Shown here piece after piece: positions 42,989 to 51,999 of a DNA stretch of 51,999 bases. The translations under genes were made by a program, and so were the position numbers. The stretch comes from Paenibacillus sp. 32O-W (GTDB lineage Bacteria; Bacillota; Bacilli; Paenibacillales; NBRC-103111), in NCBI RefSeq assembly GCF_007679495.1, contig NZ_VEGP01000038.1, positions 1 to 51,999 on the forward strand, in the 5' to 3' direction. Position 1 is the first letter of the stretch. The number at the start of each line of letters is the position of its first letter. Under the pieces are notes generated by a model. It was not told where the DNA came from and did no database searches. It saw nothing but the letters and a program-made list of their open reading frames with translations.

Positions 42989-44065
42989 CTAGGTTGTTTG
43001 AAGAAGGTTGGTTTCCGGAATTTCCTCAACCTCGTATTCTTTTGCAAGCAAGAGTCCGAATTTAAAGAAACCTCTGGCATTTGAAATTTGGTGATCCGGC
43101 AATACATGAATATCTGTAACAAATTCCTTAAACCAGGGCTCCATTAATTGCGCTCCCCCACCCGTTAAAAAAACCATGTCAAACTTGCTTCTGTTTTGCC
43201 AACGTATTTGCAGTTCATTGATGAGGTACTCTGCTGTTTCACGGATGATTCTTTCCTTGACCTCTTTGATCGGTATCACAAGACGTTTGGAAGCTCTATA
43301 AACATCGTTATTGAATTGGACCTCCACTGTTTTAGGTGTCGCGTAAGCATCGGGATTTACGGTATTTATATAATCTGCCAGACGTTGATATACTTCATGA
43401 ACCCCTACCTGAATGGTATGGCGGTCGTCAGGTACCGCTTTTAATGAATCAATGCCATCGCAATCTGTCGTACCCAAGCCAATGTCTACGATGCCGATAT
43501 AAGAAGTTCCGATGTCATGACGGATGACATTTCCTGCTTCATCAATATATAAATCCAGGATACTACCAAGGGGCTGAGGCAAAACTTTGCATTCCTTTAC
43601 TTCAATGGTTTTTTCTTTGTCATTCATTAATACAACGTGTCTGCCCTTGAATAATTCAATCAGCTCTTGTTCGCGAATGGTCCCTTTTTGCCTGGATGGA
43701 CAACCGGTTATAAGCATAACATCGAAGGACCCTTCTTCTTCCTTGATTAGGCTGGCTAAGCCGAATTGACTGAGCAACTTATAATATTTTTGAGTGTATC
43801 TGTCTTCTGTTGTATAGGTGGAAAGGAACTTGCCTTTTGCTGTATTAACCTCATTGCCCCACACGTATCGTTCCCCTGGAAAATCGATGGACTCAAATTC
43901 ATTGTAGTGTACCGGCTCGCCTTCTCCTGTGGAATCTTCTCTTAATGAATTTTCTTTGGTAAGGAATCCACTTGGGAGTACTAATTGTTTCACCTTGTTG
44001 CTGTACCCCTTAAAGTATCCGTTCCCATGATCAATTCCCATAATAACCAGCTTCTTTTTAGCCAA
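42989..44065 (-). CDS. ParM/StbA-family actin-like plasmid segregation ATPase
   Basis: A 358-residue actin-fold protein. Phosphate loop 1 is IDHGNGYFK (about 11-19), phosphate loop 2 is VDIGLGTTDC (about 200), and the adenosine loop is LTGGGAQLM (about 310). Such proteins form filaments that push plasmid copies apart with a ParR adaptor bound to a centromere-like parC. It starts with TTG, preceded by GAGGAGGAG. The 200 bp upstream (44066-44270) is AT-rich and is the likely parC/promoter zone, though clear iterons were not found. A segregation cassette here suggests an integrated plasmid or plasmid-derived island; no replication gene is visible. Confidence 0.8.
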   Translation of the reverse strand: MAKKKLVIMGIDHGNGYFKGYSNKVKQLVLPSGFLTKENSLREDSTGEGEPVHYNEFESIDFPGERYVWGNEVNTAKGKFLSTYTTEDRYTQKYYKLLSQFGLASLIKEEEGSFDVMLITGCPSRQKGTIREQELIELFKGRHVVLMNDKEKTIEVKECKVLPQPLGSILDLYIDEAGNVIRHDIGTSYIGIVDIGLGTTDCDGIDSLKAVPDDRHTIQVGVHEVYQRLADYINTVNPDAYATPKTVEVQFNNDVYRASKRLVIPIKEVKERIIRETAEYLINELQIRWQNRSKFDMVFLTGGGAQLMEPWFKEFVTDIHVLPDHQISNARGFFKFGLLLAKEYEVEEIPETNLLQTT

Positions 44066-44271
44066 AAGTAACTCCTCCTCACAAGTCCTGTCTTACATCT
44101 CATATTCATCCGGGTGCAAATAACTTTCTGTTCAAAATGTGAATGTAAATAGTTATCAAATATTATGTTTAATCGCGACATTGTGTGACAAAAACCTATG
44201 CCCAGGGTTAGGGGGTAATAAACCAGCCAAAAAGGAAGGTGTCGAAGAATTAGGGAGGACATTCAAGGAAA

Positions 44272-44580
44272 CAAGAGAATCCAGTTGAAACTATCAGACT
44301 GGTAGGTCATAGTCATGGAAGAAATGTTGCAATTATGGTCGCGAATCTTTTCGGAGAAGAAGACATAAAAGTCGAAACACTTGTGACTATTGCAAAGCCG
44401 GTAAGAGGGTATCAGTTTAAACAAGAAGTAGGACAGATCTTCATGTTTATAATGAACTGACGGAATCCAAACTAACGGCGGTAGTATCTGGTTGTTAGGA
44501 AAAAAGCGTCGAACGTTTTCGGCAGATGCCAATGAAAGTTGAAGTGGATAAAAAAATGACGGTATTTAATCGCATTCAGT
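44272..44580 (+). pseudogene. Decayed alpha/beta hydrolase (lipase-like)
   Basis: An open stretch reads ETIRLVGHSHGRNVAIMVANLF then KVETLVTIAKPVRGYQ in one frame. The nucleophile elbow GHSHG (GxSxG) is clear. After a stop (about 44458) further hydrolase-like sequence continues in shifted frames (HVYNE, LLGKK). No start or ribosome-binding site is evident. It is a remnant of an esterase or lipase with several frameshifts. Confidence 0.5.
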
Positions 44581-45229
44581 AATGCATTCTAATCTAGAAA
44601 GGGTATATACATCCATAACTTGCGGACTTACTTATTAGATGGTCTCCTTCTTCATTTTGGGTATAGCAGGAGTTATCTTGATAACTCTATCATGCTTTCT
44701 CTCAGTCCAACATTATTCAAGAATGTATTAAGTAATTCTACAGGAGAAGAAATACGTATTCCTTTAGATATGACTGTAAATGATTCTGCGATCAGAGGAT
44801 TAAATGCATTATAGGTTGAAAGCTCAACATTGAACGTTAAAGATCAACAAGGCAGCATGTCGGTGGCAGTATATCCCTAATGGCAGCGTCCATCAATTCT
44901 GTCAGGAAGTAAGTGTTTGGCTAGTAATATCTGTATATTATCGTTAAGTCCAGTATTATATAAAAATGGCGAAATCATAAGAGAGAAATAAATCGATACC
45001 AAGGGTTGAGGCTTAAAGCGCTGGGGACCTCCAGAATTGACTCGATCCGTACAGTCCTAGATGCGAAAGTGGAAGGGATGAATTTGTACTTTTCATGGAG
45101 CCGCATTCGTACAAATCCCCATGCGTGCCAATTATATTTGTCTCACTCGGCAATCACCATTAGGCTTGTTTTCCCGCCAAATTTACGTCACACCCCCATT
45201 TGCTGGTGCTTGTGAACACGCCGCCATCG
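44581..45229. other. Degenerate DNA, no intact gene
   Basis: Short open stretches (for example 44690-44814, LFKNVLSNSTGEEIRIPLDMTVNDS) suggest decayed coding sequence, but no family is recognised. It may include the N-terminal half of the helicase remnant that follows. Confidence 0.4.
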
Positions 45230-47023
45230 GCAAAGGAGGTGAATTAGAATGGGTCTTTAGGGTACCCAAAATGCACCGAATCTCCAAATTTGACGCCAAG
45301 GTAAATAAAGTGTCTGGCCGGCGTTTGATTCTATTTCCGGAAGATCATTTCAAAGAAGATGTTTTGGGGAACGTGTTAACTGAGAATGCAGCCTCGGGCT
45401 CTATGTCTCTGTCCTTCCGAATCTGTTGCTGATGAAATGGAGGAACTTCTTAAGACGATTGTCTCGGAATATACGATTTTCAAATCCCACGAAGTGGAAG
45501 ATTCATTAAGGCCCTTCACCTCGTCCCCTCGTAGTGTTTTATTGGCTTAACGGCCGTTACGAAGGGATTGACCTGAAAGATGATGATTGCCGCCCAATTA
45601 TTTATTGACCTTCCGATTGGAATCGGACTGCCAGATAAATTCCTTCAAGATCGGTTAAAAGCGACAGAAATCTTTAATAATTTGCTTATTGCCTAAGTCA
45701 TTCAAGGGCTGGCGCTGTACACGTGGCGCAAATGACCACGCGTTGGTATTATTCATGGGCTCAAGGGCCGGAAAGTATTTGTACAAAGATGAATTCCGAA
45801 GAATCTTACTGCAAAAATTGATGCGGAAATGGAACCAGGGTTTTCGCAGATAGATTACATTAAGAGCCTCGAGTCTTGGAAAACTGCAATTCAGGACTTC
45901 TACGGCTCAATTAACAATTCGAACTGGCAAGCTGCTGAAAGCTATATCCGTACGGAGACAGAAAAGAAAAAAACAGACCCCAACTAATGACTATTTTCGG
46001 GCAGTAGTAGCTCATGAAATGGACTATCTATATTCGGCTTGGGATGGCGAATGGGAAAAAGCACATAGTGCGGCGGAAGCCGTTCTGACTACGTAGAAGG
46101 AGCAATCCCTTAACGTACATCGAGCATGGTGGAACTATTTAATGGCTTGCGTAGGGGTTTCCAAAGCGATTTTGATAAAGCCAAAGACTACCATAATAAA
46201 GGTGTTTCCGCGTCATCGTACAAATTGTGGCTTGATCAACGAGTATTTGATGCCCAAGCGTTTGATCCGGTTGCCTATCCAGAACCGTTGGAGATTCAAA
46301 TCAACATCATACTGGCTAAGTTAGAAACATACGGCGACCGGATCAATTGGTTCGATAAGGATTGGAAACAGGTATTCGAAGGACTAAGAGAGAAGGATGC
46401 CGAATACTATGAACCAGCTTTTCGTGATTTTGCAACCTTTCTAGGATATGAGACGGAAAGAACGCTAGGACAAGGAACACCAGATGGCATTTGGCCAAAT
46501 ACTGGGCTATGAGATGAAAACAATAGTCAGGATCCTAACGGGCTAATCCCTTTGGATGAAATCGGATGATATCAGGCAAACATTTTTCCATGACCGAAGG
46601 GTAAAACAAAATCGGTCTGTAGGTCCCGAAGATTGAAGTAATTATCGTCCTCATATGCGCAAAAAATTAATCCTCAATATAACGTCTCAACAGATGGTAT
46701 CTTTTTGGTAGATACGGAAATGATCTTAGATTTGGCTGATACAACGGAATGTGTCCTTAGAACAACGCTAGAAAAATTAAAATTCTCCACCTTTGGGGAC
46801 TCCCAGTAAACGTTAGGCACAATGCTACGGGAAGAGCAATTGGATTGCTTTAGTCTTCACGAAGCTTTCCGCCACAAACGTCTGACAGACGTTTTGCAGT
46901 AAAATAACACTGAAAAAATAGAAACGATCTTACGACACCGTAGCTCGTTTCCGGGATTCGTGAGGAACGTCTCTGCCGCCGGTACACTTAGTGAAGGTGT
47001 AGGCAGACTTGACATTATTTGAC
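45230..47023 (+). pseudogene. Decayed superfamily 2 helicase gene
   Basis: Reading across frames gives a coherent protein: SGRRLILFPEDHFKEDVLGNVLTENAASG, ELLKTIVSEYTIFKSHEVEDSLRPF, NGRYEGIDLKDDDCRPIIY, DLPIGIGLPDKFLQDRLKA, then motif VI as QG..RCTRGANDHALVLFMGSRAGKYLY (45697-45780). Next come QIDYIKSLESWKTAIQDFYGS, HEMDYLYSAWDGEWEKAH and a long open segment (46126-46512, LDQRVFDAQAFDPVAYPEPL). Remnants continue to 47023 (DGIFLVDTEMILDLADT, LRHRSSFPGFVRNV). The YxGIDLxDDxCR and QxxxRxTR motifs mark the second RecA lobe of a helicase. At least six frameshifts or stops kill it. Similar helicases occur in phage-defence loci, but that link is inference. Confidence 0.6.
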
Positions 47024-47942
47024 GGATGGTCACCGAGACGGCACATTAGCTGGTTAGACAATTCTTGTTGATGTTGAAAATTGGTTAAGCCAATGTACTT
47101 ATCGATTAGTTAGAACTACAAAATTGTTGGATAAAGATATTCAAGGACTTATTGAACTATGCAAGTGGAGGTCGATCAAATCGTATATACTACATCATAA
47201 GTCATTCAGGTGAGTATGTTATATGTTACACAGTTACCCTTCTATCGGACTGAACATTAAGTTCATTTGGAAACATAATTTATTAGAAGAAATCTCCGAA
47301 TATGGACTTTAAAAGAAAGTTATGTTAATGTAATTGGCAAGGGGTCCAATATACCATTAAATTACTCCTTTGTAGTAGAAAAGGATGGAAGTATTGGGAT
47401 TTATGCAAACGATATCTGCTAAAGTGGAATTTCAAAAATTATTTTTTAATAAAACTATATAGTTCCAGTTTTTGCATCCCATGTGTTTTTTTCGATAATA
47501 TTGAGTTGCTTTATCAGATGAGTGTTTGCCTTTGCAAAATGTGAAGCTATTATACAATTAATCTGAATATGAGTATTAAGTGGAGTAGCTAAAAGGTGAG
47601 CAAGTAAATTCGCCTACTGACGAAACTGATTCTATTTTAAACAAACAAAAGAACTAGCGGAGTCCTAAAGGGATTAATACGACACAGAATGGTACATAGG
47701 TGGTATGGTTTTTATGCGATCATAGGTATTCCATTAAAGAATTAAACATAAGGGAAAAATGTATAAACCTAAATTTCGAAAGCCTATAAGACCAAGGCTA
47801 GACTCCAGAGCAACAGGCTCACAAACTGTAAAAATGTAGAAATTACCCATGTTGCCCAAGAGAATATTTGACTTGGTAGGCGCTCTTTCCCCCTCCCCAA
47901 TGAAGGGGCATGTTCATTTTCCATGTTAAATTTTGGAGATTG
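47024..47942. other. AT-rich gene-free stretch
   Basis: No reading frame with recognisable content was found in about 900 bp; stops are frequent in all frames. CCCCTccccaatgAAGGGG (47892-47909) is a possible terminator stem at the left end of the IS1380-like element. Confidence 0.4.
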
Positions 47943-49147
47943 TCATTCCAGCAAGGCCACTTTCGCTTCGATTCGTTTCCAGGCATAGCGTCCGGCGAAG
48001 TTCTCCATCAGCTTGAGCACAACAGTTCGGCTGTGCTGTATGAGCGTCGCCGCACAATGAAAGAACTCACGCCGGAACCGGGCAATCGTATAGCATTGAT
48101 GTACCGGTTCACAGCAATCGCGTTTGAATCGTTCGAACAAATTATAGGACAGCAGCTTGATCAGTAAATCCAGTTCATTAGCTTTAAAATCGCTTGTGGC
48201 AATGCGATGGATAGAGAAGCCGTCTTTGACTTCCTTGATGTAATTTTCCATGCAGCAACGTTGATTGTAGAAGCGCCACAGATCCATGGGCATCCAATCC
48301 AGATTGGTCACGATCGCTTCGTACTGCCAGTCGGTGTCCAACACGAATCGGCCTTGGCCGTCTTCGAACACTTGTGCTTTGCGAATGATGGCGACACGGC
48401 GAGCCTTTTTCCAAGACGTCGCTTTGTAGATGAGAGTAATCCCTTCGATGATCCAGTCTTCATCCACATAACGCGTCCAATATCGGCAGGCTTGAACTTC
48501 TTTGGCGAGCCGCTTCGTCCATTTAAGCTTGCCGACATAGCCGATTCCCTTACTTTCCCAGAGGCTGTAGAATTCTTCGCCACCAAAGCCTTTATCGAAC
48601 CGGGCAAACTTCACTTTATGCTCGCCGAGAAGTTTGAAGGTTTGCTGCACGAAGTCGGCGGCGTCCGTAGAAGAATGCGTGTTGCCCGGCCGGAGGACCG
48701 CATTCAAATTCAGGCGGGTTTGGCCTTCAAAGGCCAGAAGTGGATGATAGCTTTTACGTCCGGGCTTGTGCGGATTGGTGCCCTTAGCTGCGCCAGCCTG
48801 ATCGCCATACACGGTCTCCACGGTGGAATCCAGATCAAGAATGAGATCAGACAGACTGTGATGCGGACAGCGGCCTCCCAGGAAGCGACGGAGTAACGGG
48901 TCATGTTGCAGGTTACGAAAATGGAAGATCCGCTCGCAGCCGAGATCCAGCCCACGATGAAGTAGAGTAAGATACGATGAACAGAGAAAACCGAGTTGTG
49001 CGCTTTGCCGCCGGAGAGGCTGCGCATCGCTTGTGCAAGCTTGATTTTTTCGAGAAAGGCCAGAAAGATTTTGATGCCTCCGAAGCACGTAGCGTTCTTC
49101 AAAGAAAATTCGGACTTGATTTTGCTGATGGATGTGGTAGACTTCAC
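47943..49147 (-). pseudogene. IS1380-family transposase, frameshifted
   Basis: The C-terminal about 340 residues are open and typical of IS1380 transposases: DLDSTVETVYGDQAGA with the first catalytic Asp, ARFDKGFGGEEFYSLWE with the second, and RFYNQRCCMENYIKEVKDGF near the Glu. The N-terminal about 70 residues (STTSISKIKSEFSLKN, GGIKIFLAFLEKIKL, VFSVHRILLYFIVGW) lie in a different frame starting at 49147. The frames join near 48950, so one indel disrupts the gene. Terminal inverted repeats and target duplications could not be delimited by eye. Confidence 0.8.
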
Positions 49148-50012
49148 CTAAAGGGTGCTCCTCTCTTTGGGTATTGTGTTTTCGTCAAACACCATTATAC
49201 CAAGGATTGAAGCACTTTTTTCTATTGCAATGAAGATTTACTTTCGAAATTCAGGATAAATTATTTGTTAACCAATAGACAAAGACTGTTGGAAAATTAT
49301 ATTTGAAGAAAGAAGTAGTAGGTAGTGAATTTCTCCCAGAAAATGTTAAAAATGGAAGGAAGATGATGAATATAACGCAAGAGAATGCATTCTTCAAACA
49401 CGTACCCATATAGTAGGGTTTTAAACCCTGTGGTCATTCTTTTATTAACTGTCGTTCATTAAAAGACCTAACACCATAGTACGTGCAAGCACTTCAAATG
49501 GTAGGATTGTCTATTTTTTATTCGAAGAGTATCATGAAAATCCATTATCTTCAGGTTCCCCCTAGCATATTATAGGTTTGGATGGGATATTCTTCAACAC
49601 AATAAGACGCGGGGTTTTCTGAAACTGTGGTTGGAACCCAGAACAATTATTATGGCTAAGTTGTGCGATTTCGCTCTCAAATAGCCCAGACGGGTAGTCT
49701 GTAAAATAATTTCTGACAAACTCCAACCTAAGTAAAATGGAGGAATAAGAAAGGTTGGGTTAGACAAAGAACAATGCGTTTGAAAAAAAAAACTATGAAT
49801 TTCAAGAACTGCGTGGCATTACAGTTTTGTACAGATACTCCGTTTAAATGCAGAAACGATTAAAAATCTGATTGGGATTAAGGGGATGCTAAATAAGACT
49901 GATAAAAACGATCTCAATGTCGCTTCGGAAATCATTCTGAACAATTATTGTAAATATAATAAAAAGGATTGTCACTAAATTTGTTTGCTTTCCTTTTGAG
50001 GGGGGGATTGGT
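49148..50012. other. Degenerate region with remnant gene end at 49780-49978
   Basis: Mostly without coding content. Near the right end KNYEFQELRGITVLYRYS and, after a frame change, NAETIKNLIGIKGMLNKTDKND and EIILNNYCKYNKK lead to a stop at 49978. This looks like the C-terminus of a decayed gene just upstream of the BtrH-family gene. The family is not recognised. Confidence 0.35.
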
Positions 50013-50984
50013 GTGCTTTTGGATCTTAAACCGGAAAGGGGTTATTATTCTGACTGCCTGCAACATTTATTAGTGACCGTAGCTAAATGGTGGAAGCGGG
50101 ATTACGACTTATTATTTATTAAGTCAAGTAATTTTAACTTTACTCCATTTGATCCAAATAAACCTGATTTAATTGGTAAGAGAATTATCGCAAAAAGAGA
50201 TAATTCATATCAGTATTTTGAGGATTTTCATGGTGTTAAATTTACTATTGTCGAATCAACAGATTCTAATAGCATCTTTGATTATATAATAAACCAACTT
50301 CGAATGAAAAGGCCGGTTATTATTCCTTTAGATGCGTTTTGGACACCTTGGAATACTTATGGGTACATGCGCTTACATGCACCTCATTATTGCTTAATAA
50401 TAGGGGTGAATCGGACTGAGAAACGCTTTTATTGCTTGGACCCGATATATAGCATGGATATATTAAAGCTTCCTTTTGTTGATTTTTATAACGGATGTAA
50501 AGGTAAATTAGGCCTTTTTGAAAAGAAAGAAAAAAAATCTATTGATGTCAAATTAATTATTGGACAAATAAATGAAAGTCTAAAAGACATACATACCGAT
50601 TCAATGGTTGTATTGTGTAATGAAATTGAAGAATCTTTTGATTATAAAACTGAGCTTTTAGAATTTCCTAGAGCTAGTGATGCACCAATAAATATAAAAT
50701 TAGTAATATTAGCTTTTGGACGTCACTATCTAGCAAGAGGGCTGGAATTTTTAGCCCATCAAACCTATTCAGATGGAATTCTGAAATTAGCTGAATTAGT
50801 TAAAATTTCTGCGAATTCTTGGGTCAACTTACACAATGTTATGTGTAAAATCTATTATTCGTATCAAACGAAAAAAGCAATCCTTAAAGATTCTCGTGAT
50901 ATTTCTGATAAAATTATGGAAATTAGGACACAGGAAGAGTTATTTAAGATACGCTTAGAAGACTATGTCAAAGATAATTTGTAA
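50013..50984 (+). CDS. BtrH N-terminal-domain family protein
   Basis: A 323-residue soluble protein with the BtrH_N pattern: an N-terminal YSDCLQHLL segment holding a cysteine, and the central PVIIPLDAFWTPW, HAPHYCLIIGVN and FYCLDPIYS segments characteristic of this peptidase-like fold. BtrH transfers an acyl chain from a carrier protein in butirosin biosynthesis. Relatives sit in peptide or polyketide clusters of Paenibacillus and Bacillus. The GTG at 50013 follows GAGGGGGGG. The gene is much more AT-rich than the core region. Its neighbours are all debris, so it appears to be an orphan of a lost biosynthetic cluster. Confidence 0.65.
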   Translation: MLLDLKPERGYYSDCLQHLLVTVAKWWKRDYDLLFIKSSNFNFTPFDPNKPDLIGKRIIAKRDNSYQYFEDFHGVKFTIVESTDSNSIFDYIINQLRMKRPVIIPLDAFWTPWNTYGYMRLHAPHYCLIIGVNRTEKRFYCLDPIYSMDILKLPFVDFYNGCKGKLGLFEKKEKKSIDVKLIIGQINESLKDIHTDSMVVLCNEIEESFDYKTELLEFPRASDAPINIKLVILAFGRHYLARGLEFLAHQTYSDGILKLAELVKISANSWVNLHNVMCKIYYSYQTKKAILKDSRDISDKIMEIRTQEELFKIRLEDYVKDNL

Positions 50985-51019
50985 ATGCTTTCATAGGCTG
51001 AGACATGGGAGCGTGATAA

Positions 51020-51330
51020 ATAAGTTATATTATCATGACAAAAGGAACCGATACACCCCAGAATTCAAGATGAAGGTCATACTGGAAGTAGTCCGGCAGG
51101 AGTTCACCGTCAATGAGATTGCGTTGAAAATTCCGGTAATATCAGCCAATGGGAAGCGGCGCTCCACAAGCGCGCATCGTCCGTCTTACAGAGGAAAGCG
51201 ATCGAAGCCGAGAAAGGAATAAGAAGCTAAGGAAGAGGTTGAAAAGCTAGTTGACTAACTTACGGTTGAGGCCGACGGGCTAAAAAATCAAATAAATCAC
51301 CCGCGGCAAATAAAGCCACAGTGGAACAGG
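51020..51330 (+). pseudogene. Remnant of an IS3-like OrfA transposase
   Basis: RNRYTPEFKMKVILEVVRQEFTVNEIAL is a transposase helix-turn-helix start. It continues in other frames with ISQWEAALHKRASSV and KLVDQLTVEADGLKK-like coiled-coil sequence. There are several frameshifts and no intact OrfB. It is a dead fragment. Confidence 0.65.
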
Positions 51331-51741
51331 ATAATCGGGGGAACATCGTCATCTACATAAACGAATTCAAAAAAACCTTGTGTGCTACGTCAAGGGGTAG
51401 CACTATGTCCAGCTTTGCAACGACAAATTATTCTCGCCAATCCCTTAACGAAGCAAGACCTTCTCCATATTACGCTCACAAAAATAAAATCGTCATCCTG
51501 CCAACGGAAGGCAATCCGTATCTTGATTCTGGTGAGCGTTGCAACTCCAAGAGTACTGGTTGATATCTCTTTACGAAATAATACATTATCTTAGCTTAGT
51601 GAATTGATGGCATTTGATCTTTGTTTTGCTGAGTGAATCAAATTTATAATGCATATCCACCAGTAGGTGGTCTTGCAGAAATCGAGAATTTAGTTTTTGA
51701 GAACTCTATGCAGCCTGCTTCTGGAATTGCCGTTCATTTGG
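51331..51741. other. Degenerate sequence, no gene recognised
   Basis: Open stretches without recognisable motifs and no ribosome-binding sites. It probably includes ends of the flanking insertion-sequence remnants. Confidence 0.35.
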
Positions 51742-51999
51742 TCACAGGTTAACTTTATAGTGGTCAGTCAATATTACCAAGTTAAATTGTGCTCTCATTT
51801 TTCCAGTCCGATGCCATAAATTGTTCAACTGAAAGGAGTCTTTTAAATAGGCATTTACTCGTTCGACTGAGAATCTCTTCTTCGAGGAATTTTTCCAAGA
51901 CTTGGTTCCATGAGCTGGATCCCATGACCTATGCACTTCGAGGTAATCCTTGGTAAATTTCCGGTTTTGGCGTAGTCCAAAGAAGCACCAAATAATGCT
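51742..51999 (-). pseudogene. C-terminal part of a DDE transposase, cut by the window edge
   Basis: The minus-strand frame is open from the window end to a stop at 51742. It reads FFGLRQNRKFTKDYLEVHRSW, then SSKKRFSVERVNAYLKDSFQLNN, then AQFNLVILTDHYKVNL. The RFSVERVNAYLK segment with its glutamate is typical of the last catalytic region of IS4/IS1182-type transposases. The N-terminal part lies outside the window, so whether it is intact is unknown. Confidence 0.6.

Noticed and set aside
43196-43444. Plus-strand frames opposite the parM-like gene
   Set aside because: Shadow frames with no independent support.

Overview
The window looks like chromosome from a Paenibacillus-type member of the Bacillota. 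The evidence is a cggR-gapA-pgk-tpiA-gpmI-eno glycolytic operon, a secG-rnr-smpB-ssrA block, a tmRNA tag ending VALAA, strong AGGAGG ribosome-binding sites with frequent TTG and GTG starts, a PCYCGC lipoprotein and IS3/IS1380 debris. The species call is an inference, because no 16S gene or other marker is present.

Region 1 (about 0.2-21 kb) is a carbohydrate-catabolic island. A plus-strand operon (2.1-15.5 kb) has a GntR/HutC regulator, two FGGY kinases, a class II ketose-bisphosphate-type aldolase, three zinc alcohol dehydrogenases, an SDR, a HAD phosphatase and an RbsB/RbsA/RbsC-type ABC importer. A ketose 3-epimerase diverges at its left end. A convergent minus-strand operon (20.05-15.87 kb) carries a D-2-hydroxyacid dehydrogenase, a phosphotriesterase-family lactonase, a shikimate-dehydrogenase-like oxidoreductase, a cupin phosphoglucose isomerase and a KDPG-type aldolase. 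A second, paralogous GntR gene lies behind it. A 13-bp palindromic motif recurs at four control positions, so both operons may form one regulon for an unidentified polyol, ketose or aldonate. The two operons meet at a bidirectional terminator.

Region 2 (21-24 kb) is a scar zone with an RHH protein, an ABC-exporter fragment, a truncated IS3 element and inverted intergenic repeats, followed by a PCYCGC lipoprotein. Region 3 (24-36.4 kb) is core chromosome: the CggR-controlled lower glycolysis operon, an M50-like membrane protease, SecG, RNase R and SmpB.

Region 4 (36.7-40 kb) is the most unusual part. The tmRNA gene is followed by seven copies of its terminal 15 bp. These delimit four 218-222 bp units and two cargo islets: a DUF3800 gene with a possible divergent small transcript, and a Phd-HicB/HicA-like toxin-antitoxin pair. 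No integrase is present in the window. Each unit ends in a conserved inverted-repeat fold that resembles an attC site.

Region 5 (40-52 kb) is accessory and largely decayed. It has a MerR-TipAS regulator with a DUF2268 protein under a MerR-type promoter, a plasmid-like ParM/ParR pair, the ruins of an alpha/beta hydrolase and of a superfamily 2 helicase, a frameshifted IS1380 transposase, a lone BtrH-family gene, and IS3 and DDE transposase fragments at the right edge.
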